From HRBIN16 sp049969495 (GTDB lineage: Bacteria; Armatimonadota; HRBIN16), in contig JBMFOT010000017.1 of the NCBI GenBank assembly GCA_049969495.1, positions 1-53,682 of the forward strand: a DNA stretch of 53,682 nucleotides, written 5' to 3'. The translations under genes were made by a program, and so were the position numbers. This document shows, one piece after another, positions 23,145 through 32,038 of the stretch; position 1 is the stretch's first letter, and each line of letters starts with the position of its first letter. Under the pieces are notes generated by a model. The model saw only the letters and a program-made list of their open reading frames with translations. It had not been told where the DNA came from and ran no database searches.

Positions 23145-24665
23145 TTATTTGGGTTCGCCAGTGGCACCCTGTCCGTCACTGCTGCGTAGACGGGAAAGCC
23201 AGTTCTCCAGTTCCCGCGCGGCCACTTCGCGTCCACCCAGACCAAACGCCAGCGCCGCTGCCACAGCCACCGCGCCCATCAGCAAGCCGAAGGCGATAGT
23301 CACGATTTCGTCAGCGATACCCATCTGACGCAGAGCAATAGCCCCTACGAAGATGAGAACCACCGCCCGAGTCAATCCCGCGAGTAGGTTAGCCTGTCCC
23401 AACCCACTGGCGCGCACTGCACTGGCCGCTAACTGTGCCAGGTACAGTCCCAGAACGAAGATGGCCAGTCCTGCGCCAATGTGTCCCGCATAGGAGAGGA
23501 AGTTACGCAACACATCGGCGACCAGAGTGAGCCCCAGAATCTTCGTCGCCTCCATCACAGCGTAGTACATCACCACGATCAGCGCGAGCTGTCCCATCTG
23601 CTCCGAAGGGCTTTTCGCGCCCTCAGGTAGACGGATGCCCACGCTTGTCACGAAGCCGTCGAAGCGAATGCCGGTTAACAGGCTGCTGACCACCCCTCTG
23701 ACGAGGCGACCGATGACGTAGCCCGCAATCAGCACTAACACCGCTCCGAAGAACGCCGGTAGCGCGGTGACGATACGGTCGATCATATTGCGGATAGGCG
23801 TCGTGAGCGCCTCAAATGCCAGTACCTGCAGAGCGCCGGTGATGACAGAGAGCATCACCAGAACGTAAGCAATCCAGCCAATGACCGTGGAGAGCGTGTA
23901 GCGCCCAAGCAACGTAGCGAGACCGATGCGCTCGCTCAGCTGGTCGGCTCCGACCGAAGCAACTAGGTTCTCAATAATGCGCCGAACCAGCCGTGCCACA
24001 AAAAGTCCCACTACCAAGATGAGGGTGGCGGTCAATACGTTTGGCAGAGCCTCCAGCACCCTGTCTATCATATGCTGGATGGGTGCCATGAGCCCTGTAA
24101 GCCCCAGCGCGCCCAGTATCGCAGGCAGGAACAGCACTAACACCAGCCAGTATACGGTGTTGGATGCGCTTTGGCTTACCGGCTTTGCAGCCTCTGAGGG
24201 TTGCGCCGAGACACGCTCATCTATACGCATAGCGTTCAAGGCACGCTGCACCACCGCTCGGGCGATACGTGCTAACAACAACGCAACGAAAAGCAACACC
24301 AACGCTCCCACAAGGCGAGGTGCGTAAGCGAACACCTGTTCCAGAAAACGGTTGAGCGGAGCTGTGAGCATGGTTAAGCCCAGTATCTGGAAGAACGCGA
24401 TGAGCACAAAGAGCATCACCACGTAGTACACGAACTTACCAGCCCACGTGGAGAAACGTGCTGCTTCTCCTTCCGCTTCGTCACCTAACCAGCCGCGCAG
24501 CCGTGTGTCCGCTCCAGCGCGGCGCAACAACCGCTGTACGTTGGCACCCAGCACCAGCGCCACAATGTACCCGATGACCAGCGTGGCTATCGCCGCCAGC
24601 ATCTGGGGAACGTTTGCGACAATGCTCTGAAGCGTGTCTTGCAACGTTGCGGGTTGTGCATTCAT
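23145..24665 (-). CDS. Mechanosensitive-channel-like protein with TM-helix repeats (CmpX-like)
   Basis: The 506-residue protein is almost entirely membrane-spanning. A unit of two hydrophobic helices recurs about four to five times, each with a pattern like RVLEALPNVLTATLILVVGL and VARLVRRI or RIVTALPAFFGAVLVLIAGY, matching the conserved TM-helix repeat (PF05552) seen in CmpX and MscS-related proteins. The last 60 residues (IVTIAFGLLMGAVAVAAALA, then GLGGREVAARELENWL) resemble the pore helix and start of the beta domain of MscS but stop early. GGAGGTGA precedes the ATG. It stands alone with its own promoter. A channel or envelope-tension role is inferred from family. Confidence 0.8.
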   Translation of the reverse strand: MNAQPATLQDTLQSIVANVPQMLAAIATLVIGYIVALVLGANVQRLLRRAGADTRLRGWLGDEAEGEAARFSTWAGKFVYYVVMLFVLIAFFQILGLTMLTAPLNRFLEQVFAYAPRLVGALVLLFVALLLARIARAVVQRALNAMRIDERVSAQPSEAAKPVSQSASNTVYWLVLVLFLPAILGALGLTGLMAPIQHMIDRVLEALPNVLTATLILVVGLFVARLVRRIIENLVASVGADQLSERIGLATLLGRYTLSTVIGWIAYVLVMLSVITGALQVLAFEALTTPIRNMIDRIVTALPAFFGAVLVLIAGYVIGRLVRGVVSSLLTGIRFDGFVTSVGIRLPEGAKSPSEQMGQLALIVVMYYAVMEATKILGLTLVADVLRNFLSYAGHIGAGLAIFVLGLYLAQLAASAVRASGLGQANLLAGLTRAVVLIFVGAIALRQMGIADEIVTIAFGLLMGAVAVAAALAFGLGGREVAARELENWLSRLRSSDGQGATGEPK

Positions 24666-25013
24666 ACGAGTTCACCTCCACTTTTGAAAGGTTGGATCAC
24701 TTTCAACAGGTAATATTTGCAGGAAAAACCCTGCTACGGTTATTGTAGCATAGAATCTCTTTTAGTGCAATTACTGTCTTGTTAGTTAGGAGCGAATTTT
24801 GCTATCACAACATCTAGGGGATGAGACACTGCCAGAGCCGCTGGTGTTCTGGCAAGAACGCCCAGCACCCAAAGCCATCCCTTGCTATGCGCACGAGGTC
24901 ACCCCTGCTTCCCTAGGCTCGCAATAACACCCGCTATCCTAACGCTACGCGCGTATAAATATGTCATAATCTATAGCGTAACTGCAATCCCACAACAAGG
25001 AGAGGAAGGAAGT
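24666..25013. other. Divergent intergenic region
   Basis: These 348 bases separate the channel gene from the metalloprotease gene. The left third holds the channel promoter. The right part holds AAGGAGAGGAAGGA just before the ATG at 25014 and AT-rich TATAAATATGTCATAATC, a likely -10 region, but I find no convincing -35. No gene or RNA is seen. Confidence 0.5.
24742..24770 (-). promoter_or_regulatory. Promoter of the mechanosensitive-channel-like gene
   Basis: On the minus strand TTGCAC and TACAAT are 17 bases apart, 77 bases before the ATG at 24665. Confidence 0.6.
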
Positions 25014-28000
25014 ATGAAGCGGCCATTCGTGTTGGCGGTTCTTGCCGCAGTGTGGCTACTAGTTATCGCCGCAGCCACCGCTCAGGACAAAGTGACTCTG
25101 CAGTATAAGGCGCAGAAAGGTCAGAAGATGACCTACCGTCTGGAAGCCGACCTCAGCAGCGAGTTCGGTGGGCAGAAGATCCAGGTGCTCATCAAACAAA
25201 CCTCTGTGGATGAAATCCTCGATGTCTCTGCTTCGGGCGAAATTACGCGCCAGTCGGTGGATGAAGAGGTAGAGATGACCGTCAACGGTCAGAAGATGCC
25301 TGCCTCGGAGGAATCGAGCAAGAGGCGCACGATTACCGTCACCAAGCCCGATGGTACGCTGGTCTCGGTGAGATGGGAAGGTGGACGCGAACCCACCGAA
25401 GCGGAGCGCAAGGCGCAGATGCGCTTGATGCAATCCACCCAGATCGTGTTCTCGCCCAACCCTGTGGGCGTCGGCGATAAGTGGACACGCGAGTATAAGG
25501 AGGATGCTGAAAAGGGCACTCCTAGCGCAGTAGCCGAGTATGAACTGCTTGCCCTCGAGAAGACCAAAGGAGTGGACACTGCGAAAGTGCGCTACACCTA
25601 CCGCGAGACGGGCCGCGAAAAGAACATGAGCTTGCAGGGCGAGGTATGGGTGGAGGTCGCCTCTGGGGATATTGTAGTGCTGAACTTGCGGGCGGAAAAC
25701 TTCCCCTTCGCCCCCTCCGAGCAGGCTCCCACCTTCAGCGGTACGCTGCGTGCGGAGCGTACAGGAGGTAGCCCCATCGGCGGGGCGGCAGCGGCTGCGC
25801 AACCAGCCGAAGCTCCTAAAAAGAAGGAGAAGAGCATTGAGGAGATAGTGAAGGACTATGAGAAGATTGAGGGCGTATTCACCCTCTACCGCAAGAAAGA
25901 GGCAGGCAAAGACACCCTCTACATGGAGATCCGCAATGACCAGCTGAATCGGCTGATGCTGCTGCAAGTGACGCAGAGCACAGGTACTGGAGGTTACGCC
26001 CTCGCTGCAGGCAACCCCGTGGACGATATCCTCTTCAAGTTTGTCCAGCGCGATGAGCAGATTCTGATGGTTGTACCCAACATCCGCTTCCGCGCTGATG
26101 AACGACAGCCCATTGCCCGCGCCGTCAAGCGCTCCTTTGCCGATGCCTACTTAGAGGCTTTCCGCGTGGAAGCACGCAGCGAAGAACGAAAGAGCCTGCT
26201 TATTAATGTCAGCGACCTGTTCCGCTCGGACATCGCACAGATTACCCGACTGGCACAGGCAGCCGGGGGCGCATACACCATCGACCGTGAGAAGACGGTC
26301 ATCAGCGCCATTAAGAACTTTCCCAACAATCTGGTGGTGCAGACTGCTTACCATCTGGTGCGTGCGGGAGGAGGCGGTGGCGCATCGCCTTTCTCCATTC
26401 CGGGCATGAGCGCTGGCGCACCGCTCGCCGATGCCCGCAGCCTGCCTCTGGAGGTGAACTACAACCTTTTCTTCCTGCCTGAAAACGGCTACCGCCCACG
26501 ACTGGCAGACCCACGGGTGGGCTACTTTGTGACCGATTTTCAGGACTTCACGCAGGACAAGGACGACCAGACCACACGCTACATCCTGCGCTGGTATTTG
26601 GAAAAAGCCGACCCCAACGCGCCCCTCTCGCCTCCCAAAGAGCCTATCGTTTTCTGGCTGGACAATGCGATACCGACAGAATATCGCGAGGCGGTGCGCG
26701 AAGGCATTCTTTGGTGGAACAAAGCGTTCGAGCGCATCGGTATCAAGGACGCCATCGTGGTCAAACAGATGCCCGATGATGCCGACTGGGACCACGCGGA
26801 CATGCGCTATAACGTCATCCGCTGGGTGACCTCACCCTCTTCAGGGTATGCGGTCGCCTTGTTCCGCGCGAACCCGCTGACCGGACAGATACTCAACGCC
26901 AGCATCACCGTGGACGCTAACATGACCCGCTTCGCCCGCACCGAGTTCAAGCGCATGGTGAACCCTCTGAGCGCGTTTGACCCCGAGCCGCTACCTGCTA
27001 ACCCCTTCCTGTGCAACATGGCGGAAGAGGCAGCGTATCAGGCATGGTTCGGTGCCACGGCGATGAAGCTGATGCAGACGCCCAGGTCCACACGTATCTC
27101 GGAGTCGGAATACGTGAAGCAGTACATCCGCGAGGTCGTAGCGCACGAGATGGGGCACATCCTGGGGCTGCGTCATAACTTCGTCGCCAGCACACTGCAT
27201 TCCACCAAAGAGCTGGCGGATGCTAACCGAATAAACCATCTCGGCATGGTCGCCTCGGTGATGGACTACACGCCGGTGAACATCATCGCGCTACACTCGC
27301 CACGCTCGGCGTATTGGACGCAGGGACTGGGCGTATACGACTACTGGGCTATCGAGTACGGTTACAAGCCGAGTAGAGCAGCTACTCCCGAAGCGGAATT
27401 GCCCATGCTACGCTCCATCGCTCGCCGTTGTACAGAGCCGGGACTGGCATATATGGGCGACGAGTTTGCCGACAACGTCGACCCGTTCATTACCCGATTT
27501 GACCTCAGCAAGGACCCGTTGGAGTACTGGGCGACCATCTTCCGGGATGTGAGCTGGATGATACCCCAGCTGCCTGCGAAAGCGGTGAAGTTCGGCGAGA
27601 ACTACTACGAGCTGACTCGTAGCTTCAACGGACTGCTCTCCATGTATGCCCGCGCGGCGAACGCCGTATCGCGCTACATTGGGGGTGTGCGCTTGCGTCA
27701 GAACCATCGCGGCGACCCGAACGAGAAACCACCTGTCGTTCCTCTCAGCGCTGCCGAACAGAAACGCGCACTGGCGTTACTGACGCAGTACGTCTTCTCG
27801 CCCAGAGCGTTCAACTTCCCCAAAGAGGTCTACCTGAAGCTGGCTCCAGACCCCTACCCGGACTATGCCAGCTTCCTGAACAGCCGCCCTCGCCTGGACG
27901 CTCCGGTGCGCGATACCATCTCCGGCATTCAGGTACGTACCCTGCGTCGGCTGTTCAGTGAGCAAACGCTCAGTCAGGTTGCGAACAACGAGTTCAAGGC

Positions 28001-28373
28001 ACGCAAGCCGGATGAGACGCTGAGCATGACCGCGCTCTTCGAACAGGTGAGCAACGCGGTCAACGCCGAAATCATCAACGGCAGCAATGTGCCCGCACTG
28101 CGCCGGCTCCTGCAGAGAACGTACCTGAGAACGCTGGCGGATATGCTGGTCAATCCCGATTCGGAGGCGCCGGACGATGCGAAAATGCTGGCGCGGTATC
28201 ATCTACGTCGCCTCAAGGCACAGATTCTGGCGGTGCGCAACCGACCTCTGGATACCCCGACGCGCGTGCATCTGGACGAGATGCTGAGCGAGATCGACCG
28301 CGTGCTGAATGCCCGATACACCATCGGCTCCGCTTCAGAGCCTGCAATTACCCCTGTTATTCCTCGCAGATGA
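25014..28373 (+). CDS. Exported zinc metalloprotease with an extra N-terminal domain (DUF5117/DUF4953-type)
   Basis: The 1119-residue protein has a signal peptide (cleavage near ATAQD). Residues about 25-250 form a domain like DUF6263 (QKMTYRLEADLSSEFGG, FSPNPVGVGDKWTREY), followed by a Lys/Ala-rich linker. From about residue 275 it follows the bacterial zinc-dependent metalloprotease pattern with DUF5117-like sequence and then the metzincin site HEMGHILGLRH (from His711) and Met-turn SVMDYTP. The C-terminal 350 residues are helical. Relatives are often outer-membrane or periplasmic proteases in Bacteroidota and others. ATG 25014 is chosen because the signal peptide starts there and AAGGAGAGG precedes it. 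A long hairpin follows the stop. The biological substrate is unknown. Confidence 0.85.
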   Translation: MKRPFVLAVLAAVWLLVIAAATAQDKVTLQYKAQKGQKMTYRLEADLSSEFGGQKIQVLIKQTSVDEILDVSASGEITRQSVDEEVEMTVNGQKMPASEESSKRRTITVTKPDGTLVSVRWEGGREPTEAERKAQMRLMQSTQIVFSPNPVGVGDKWTREYKEDAEKGTPSAVAEYELLALEKTKGVDTAKVRYTYRETGREKNMSLQGEVWVEVASGDIVVLNLRAENFPFAPSEQAPTFSGTLRAERTGGSPIGGAAAAAQPAEAPKKKEKSIEEIVKDYEKIEGVFTLYRKKEAGKDTLYMEIRNDQLNRLMLLQVTQSTGTGGYALAAGNPVDDILFKFVQRDEQILMVVPNIRFRADERQPIARAVKRSFADAYLEAFRVEARSEERKSLLINVSDLFRSDIAQITRLAQAAGGAYTIDREKTVISAIKNFPNNLVVQTAYHLVRAGGGGGASPFSIPGMSAGAPLADARSLPLEVNYNLFFLPENGYRPRLADPRVGYFVTDFQDFTQDKDDQTTRYILRWYLEKADPNAPLSPPKEPIVFWLDNAIPTEYREAVREGILWWNKAFERIGIKDAIVVKQMPDDADWDHADMRYNVIRWVTSPSSGYAVALFRANPLTGQILNASITVDANMTRFARTEFKRMVNPLSAFDPEPLPANPFLCNMAEEAAYQAWFGATAMKLMQTPRSTRISESEYVKQYIREVVAHEMGHILGLRHNFVASTLHSTKELADANRINHLGMVASVMDYTPVNIIALHSPRSAYWTQGLGVYDYWAIEYGYKPSRAATPEAELPMLRSIARRCTEPGLAYMGDEFADNVDPFITRFDLSKDPLEYWATIFRDVSWMIPQLPAKAVKFGENYYELTRSFNGLLSMYARAANAVSRYIGGVRLRQNHRGDPNEKPPVVPLSAAEQKRALALLTQYVFSPRAFNFPKEVYLKLAPDPYPDYASFLNSRPRLDAPVRDTISGIQVRTLRRLFSEQTLSQVANNEFKARKPDETLSMTALFEQVSNAVNAEIINGSNVPALRRLLQRTYLRTLADMLVNPDSEAPDDAKMLARYHLRRLKAQILAVRNRPLDTPTRVHLDEMLSEIDRVLNARYTIGSASEPAITPVIPRR

Positions 28374-28377
28374 AGAT

Positions 28378-28425
28378 GAGAGGGAGGATTGCACCACGCC
28401 AAAGACGCGTACAATCCTCCCTCTC
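28378..28425 (+). terminator. Long hairpin after the metalloprotease gene
   Basis: GAGAGGGAGGATTG and CAATCCTCCCTCTC are perfect 14-base arms around a 20-base loop, starting 5 bases after the stop. It has no T-run but is by far the strongest stem in the window. Confidence 0.65.
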
Positions 28426-28592
28426 GGTCCGCTCTGTGGAGAGCATCCGCAGGGAGTGCGCCCTGCACACTCGTCCAGGTCAAGGGTAGACGTTTCGCTG
28501 CCCATTATGCCACAAAGACAACTGCCCGGAGGGCGGCATTAGTCGCCCCCCGGTTTTATCCATTACCCTTCCCCCCTTTTACTGCCTGTTCT

Positions 28593-28614
28593 CTGTAGAG
28601 TATCATCTATACAG
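28593..28614. promoter_or_regulatory. CTGTA/TACAG operator candidate before the SRAP gene
   Basis: CTGTA and TACAG face each other across 12 bases, with matching A and G positions inside each half (CTGTAnAG / CTnTACAG). It ends 23 bases before the SRAP ATG. The half-sites recall LexA boxes, but the spacing is not that of E. coli; an SOS role is a hypothesis based on the gene it precedes. Confidence 0.35.
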
Positions 28615-28637
28615 AAAAACACGAAAGGGTGGTACCC

Positions 28638-29300
28638 ATGTGCGGACGCTTTACCCTGACACAACCCACGCAGGCGGTGGCAGAACGTTTCGGGGTGCAG
28701 TGCATACTCTTTGAATTCACGCCGCGGTACAATATTGCCCCATCGCAGCCGGTAGCAGTAATCATGCAGGATGGTGGGCGCAGATTGGAAGCCTGCCGGT
28801 GGGGGCTGGTTCCCTTCTGGGCGAAAGACCCCGAGATAGGCAATCGCCTCATTAACGCTCGCGCCGAAACGCTGGCGGAAAAACCGGCGTTCAAGTACTC
28901 GCTCACGCGCCGCCGGTGCTTGATACCTGCCGACGGCTTCTACGAATGGCGCAAGGAAGGCGGTCGTCGCGTTCCTGTGTATATCCGCAAGCGCGACGGC
29001 GGGCTATTCGCCTTTGCAGGGCTGTGGGACGAGTGGCAATCACCCGACGGCTCTCCACTACGCACCTGTACGATTATCACCACAGAACCCAATGCGCTCG
29101 TTGCGTCAATCCACAATCGCATGCCCGCTATCCTCATGCCGGAACACGAGGCGCTCTGGCTGGATACTTCCCTGAAGGAGCCGGCGCAATTGCTTGCTAT
29201 GCTGCAAGCGTACCCCGAAGCGGAGATGGAGGCTTATCCAGTGTCTCCGCGCGTGAATAATCCCAACAACGACGACCCGCTATGCATTCAGCCAGTATGA
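28638..29300 (+). CDS. SRAP-domain protein (YedK/HMCES type), abasic-site DNA shield
   Basis: The 220-residue protein starts with MCGRFTL; after Met removal Cys2 forms a thiazolidine link to abasic sites in single-stranded DNA. The other active-site residues are in place: Asn in YNIAPSQPVAV, Glu in NARAETLAEKPAF and His in IHNRMPAIL. The middle reads WGLVPFWAKD and CLIPADGFYEWRKEG, typical of the family. It shields abasic sites during replication. The ATG at 28638 is fixed by the need for Cys2; the in-frame upstream codon is not suitable. It overlaps no gene but sits 14 bases before the LOG-type gene, likely an operon. Confidence 0.93.
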   Translation: MCGRFTLTQPTQAVAERFGVQCILFEFTPRYNIAPSQPVAVIMQDGGRRLEACRWGLVPFWAKDPEIGNRLINARAETLAEKPAFKYSLTRRRCLIPADGFYEWRKEGGRRVPVYIRKRDGGLFAFAGLWDEWQSPDGSPLRTCTIITTEPNALVASIHNRMPAILMPEHEALWLDTSLKEPAQLLAMLQAYPEAEMEAYPVSPRVNNPNNDDPLCIQPV

Positions 29301-29314
29301 AGGAGGAGAAACCG

Positions 29315-29803
29315 GTGGAGCGAACCTATCGGGTGATTATTGGGGTGATGGGTTCGGCTCAGTGCGACGAGCCGACGTACGAGATGGCAAGACAGGTAGG
29401 CGCGCTTATCGCCGAGCGCGGTGCAGTGCTGTTGTGCGGCGGGCGTGGCGGGGTGATGGAAGCCGCTGCGCGTGGTGCGAAAGAGGCAGGGGGGCTCACC
29501 ATCGGCATCATGCCGGGCATGAACGCCGGTGAAACCCCACCCAATCCGTACATCGACGTGGCGATATTCACCGGTCTGCGCGACGGGCGCAACTGGATCA
29601 ACGTCTGCGCCAGCGATGCCATCATCGCCATTTCGGGTGGTTACGGCACCCTCTCGGAAATCGCGCTCGCGCTCAAAACCGGCAAGCCGGTGGTGCTGTT
29701 GCGCTCCTGGGAGCTACCCCCCCGTGACTTCGCTCCGCTGTTTGTCGCGCAAACCCCCGACCAAGCGGTGGAGCTGGCGTTCCAACGGATTTCTCCTATC
29801 TAA
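29315..29803 (+). CDS. LOG-family Rossmann protein (TIGR00725 type)
   Basis: The 162-residue protein has the Rossmann-like fold of the lysine decarboxylase-like/LOG superfamily: VIIGVMGSAQCDEPTY, LCGGRGGVMEAAARGAKEAG, IGIMPGMNAGETPPNPYIDV and ISGGYGTLSEIALALK. In LOG enzymes GG-GT-E motifs catalyse release of a base from a nucleotide; the role of the TIGR00725 branch is not established. The GTG at 29315 is preferred because AAGGAGGAGA is 5 bases upstream; an ATG at 29297 overlapping the previous stop lacks a ribosome site. It converges with the STN-domain gene 12 bases away. Confidence 0.85.
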   Translation: MERTYRVIIGVMGSAQCDEPTYEMARQVGALIAERGAVLLCGGRGGVMEAAARGAKEAGGLTIGIMPGMNAGETPPNPYIDVAIFTGLRDGRNWINVCASDAIIAISGGYGTLSEIALALKTGKPVVLLRSWELPPRDFAPLFVAQTPDQAVELAFQRISPI

Positions 29804-29815
29804 CCGGATGGTGGC

Positions 29816-30676
29816 TTAACGCCTCGGCAACGTGGGGAGAGCCTTTTGAATCTTCCTGCCGCACATCGGGCAGTAGTTCCAGTGCGGTTGCAGCTCCGCA
29901 CCGCAAATGCATTTTAGCACCGGCGCCGCCTGCGTCCCTGCACGCTTGCTGGCGATAGAAGTGGAGAGGTCGCTCTGCGTCTGTCCGGCAAGAGGCAGAG
30001 TACGCTGTATCGTGGGGTCCACGAACTGCCGCGTACCTGCCGCTCCGGGGGCGGTTTTCACCTGTATCTGCGGGGCAGGCACCAGCAGTATCGAACCGTC
30101 GGGCTGAAATTGATATTGCGTCTGAGTCGCTTGCGCAATCACATTGAGTGCATAGCCCAGTGTCACATTGTTCAACACCAGCCTCGTCACTTCCAGATCG
30201 GGAACCTCGCGCGCCGCCACAATGGGCACCCCGGTTTGCCGGGAGAGCATGGTCAGCACATTGCGCAGTTTGGTGCTTGCCACCATGTTCACCGGTCGCG
30301 ACAGAATATCTACCGGTGTCTGCATCGCCAACGGGATTGCCATCGGACGCGCCTTGACAACGTAGGTCTCTACCAGACGTCCCTGCGAAGCCTGAGACCG
30401 CTCTACCTGGCAAATAAGCCCTGCACTTTGCAACACGCGGTTTAACGCTTCTTCAAACGAGTCGGTTGCGATGCGCAAGGAGACATTTCCCTGCACACCC
30501 GGCTCGATAACGTACTGCTTGCCTGCTTTCTGGAACAGGTCATCCAGTACCTCGCGCACGTCGCGATTGACCGCTTCAATCTGATAAGCCCGGACGGGTA
30601 CCGGCTGTCGGGGTTGGGCTGTCAGCGGAACCGCGAGTATCGCTGTGAGTATCAGAACTATCCATCGGTTGATCAT
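29816..30676 (-). CDS. Exported secretin-N/STN-type protein with C-terminal zinc ribbon
   Basis: The 286-residue protein has a signal peptide (MINRWIVLILTAILAVPLTA). Two STN-like domains follow, as found at the N-terminus of secretins and TonB-linked receptors: residues about 28-115 (VREVLDDLFQKAGKQYVIEP, VSLRIATDSFEEALNRVL) and about 125-200 (LRNVLTMLSRQTGVPIVAAR, LNNVTLGYALNVIAQ). A linker leads to a zinc ribbon near the C-terminus (CICGAELQPHWNYCPMCG). There is no secretin channel domain. It is the third gene of the ECF sigma/anti-sigma operon; its first 101 bases overlap the end of the anti-sigma gene in another frame. The start is firm: GGAGG precedes it and it opens the signal peptide. 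Role unknown. Confidence 0.82.
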   Translation of the reverse strand: MINRWIVLILTAILAVPLTAQPRQPVPVRAYQIEAVNRDVREVLDDLFQKAGKQYVIEPGVQGNVSLRIATDSFEEALNRVLQSAGLICQVERSQASQGRLVETYVVKARPMAIPLAMQTPVDILSRPVNMVASTKLRNVLTMLSRQTGVPIVAAREVPDLEVTRLVLNNVTLGYALNVIAQATQTQYQFQPDGSILLVPAPQIQVKTAPGAAGTRQFVDPTIQRTLPLAGQTQSDLSTSIASKRAGTQAAPVLKCICGAELQPHWNYCPMCGRKIQKALPTLPRR

Positions 30677-31421
30677 TGCGCTCTACCTCCACTACTGCTG
30701 GGGTGTCGTACTCTATGTGTACCGCTCTGGGTTGTCCGTTCTGGTCGTAGATTGTCTGCAGAAGCACTCTGCTGACCAGCTCGCCCTGCTCGTTGCGCAC
30801 CTCCGCATACGCCATGCTGGCGAGCACTTGTGGTGCTGGTGGTTGAGTTTCACCTGTCGGCTGCGTCACTGGCCGCACAGCCACCCGTACAGGCGGGGGC
30901 GGTGGCTCAGGTCGCCTGACCGGCGGTGCTTTTGCGGTATGCACCGGCTTGACCACGGGCGAGCGCGTTGGCAAGGGAGACGGAGACACCGGCGAGCCTG
31001 CTCCACCGGCTGCGGGCAGTTTTCCCTGCTGCTTGCCGGAGGCGAACTGCTGTCCACCCGGCGGTTCTACCGGCTTTACCATCTCCGGGGCGGGGTTACG
31101 CCCGCTCCACCACACCACACCAAGCGCCAGCACGCATACCACAGCCGCCGTCGCTGTGCCTAACTGCCACCAGCCAACACGTGGTGTACAGGCTGGCTGA
31201 GCACGCTCGGCGAGTCTGCGCTGGAAATCCTGCCACATATCCTGCGGTGGTGCAGGCAGCGGTTCCGGTTTCATCGCCTCATGCAGCGAGCGACGCCACT
31301 CCAGCTCCTGCGCACACGCGCGGCACCCCTGCAGGTGTTCCCTGACCCACTGCAGACGCTTGCCTTTCAGCGTGCCGTCGATATACTCTTCCATCCACCA
31401 GCGAATCAGTGCACACTTCAT
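30576..31421 (-). CDS. Zinc-finger anti-sigma factor, membrane-anchored
   Basis: The 281-residue protein begins with a ZAS domain (Cys3, then HLQGCRAC with His29, Cys33 and Cys36), which clamps ECF sigma factors. A transmembrane helix follows at residues about 82-105 (TATAAVVCVLALGVVWW), then a Pro-rich external stretch and a tail with VLLQTIYDQNGQPRAVHIEY. Its ATG overlaps the sigma stop (ATGA), the standard arrangement for a sigma/anti-sigma pair. The last 33 codons lie inside the start of the STN gene. Release probably requires an envelope signal; no cognate protease is seen nearby. Confidence 0.9.
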   Translation of the reverse strand: MKCALIRWWMEEYIDGTLKGKRLQWVREHLQGCRACAQELEWRRSLHEAMKPEPLPAPPQDMWQDFQRRLAERAQPACTPRVGWWQLGTATAAVVCVLALGVVWWSGRNPAPEMVKPVEPPGGQQFASGKQQGKLPAAGGAGSPVSPSPLPTRSPVVKPVHTAKAPPVRRPEPPPPPVRVAVRPVTQPTGETQPPAPQVLASMAYAEVRNEQGELVSRVLLQTIYDQNGQPRAVHIEYDTPAVVEVERNDQPMDSSDTHSDTRGSADSPTPTAGTRPGLSD

Positions 31422-32038
31422 CCTGTCTCGCCATCCTCTTGGGAGTGTCGCTTTTCGAACAGGCGGCGAAAGCTGTTGCGGGCGCGGTGCAAGCGTACCT
31501 TCACCGCTGCCACCGAACAGTTCATCACCTCTGCTATTTCCTCCAGCGATAGCTCTTGAAAATAGCGCAGCACCAGCACTGCCCGCTGTTGTTCGGGGAG
31601 CTGGGCGAGCACTTCTTGCACTGCCCGTTGAGTCTCCGCGCGGGTTGCCTGTTGCTCCGGCTCGGCGTCGATGTCGGCACGAAACTCGCGTAGCGCGTCC
31701 AGCGGTATCTGCGGATGGCGTCTCTGCTTGCGTACATAGGTGATAGCAGCGTTCACCGCTACCCGATATAGCCAGGTAGAGAACGTAGAGCCACCACGAA
31801 AACGCGATAGCGAGTCATACACGTGCAGAAAAACATCCTGCGTGACATCCCGCGCGTCATCGGCGTTTTGCACGATGCCGTTTACCACGTTGTACACATA
31901 AAGCTGATACCGGTGGTATAGTTCCTCGAACGCACTGGCATCGCCCGCCAGAAATCGCTCTATCGCCTGACGGTCGGCATCGGCTGTGTTCACCGTACCG
32001 GATGAGTGCGGCAACGCTATCGCTCCTGCGTTTGCCAA
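31418..32038 (-). CDS. ECF-type RNA polymerase sigma factor
   Basis: The 206-residue protein has sigma region 2 (AFEELYHRYQLYVYNVVNG, DVTQDVFLHVYDSLSRFRGG, TFSTWLYRVAVNAA) and region 4 with a helix-turn-helix (LPEQQRAVLVLRYFQELSLE, MNCSVAAVKVRLHRARNSF). It directs RNA polymerase to a stress or envelope regulon. No ATG is available: the start is TTG at 32038 or TTG at 32014, the latter with AGGAG 8 bases upstream. A textbook ECF promoter lies upstream, so it probably drives its own operon, held by the anti-sigma factor encoded next. Confidence 0.93.
   Translation of the reverse strand: MANAGAIALPHSSGTVNTADADRQAIERFLAGDASAFEELYHRYQLYVYNVVNGIVQNADDARDVTQDVFLHVYDSLSRFRGGSTFSTWLYRVAVNAAITYVRKQRRHPQIPLDALREFRADIDAEPEQQATRAETQRAVQEVLAQLPEQQRAVLVLRYFQELSLEEIAEVMNCSVAAVKVRLHRARNSFRRLFEKRHSQEDGETG

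Noticed and set aside
24882..25013. Longer metalloprotease start upstream of 25014
   Set aside because: The signal peptide and ribosome site both point to 25014.
28593..28614. E. coli-type LexA box
   Set aside because: The CTG/CAG half-sites are 16 bases apart instead of 10, so only a lineage-specific operator is proposed.
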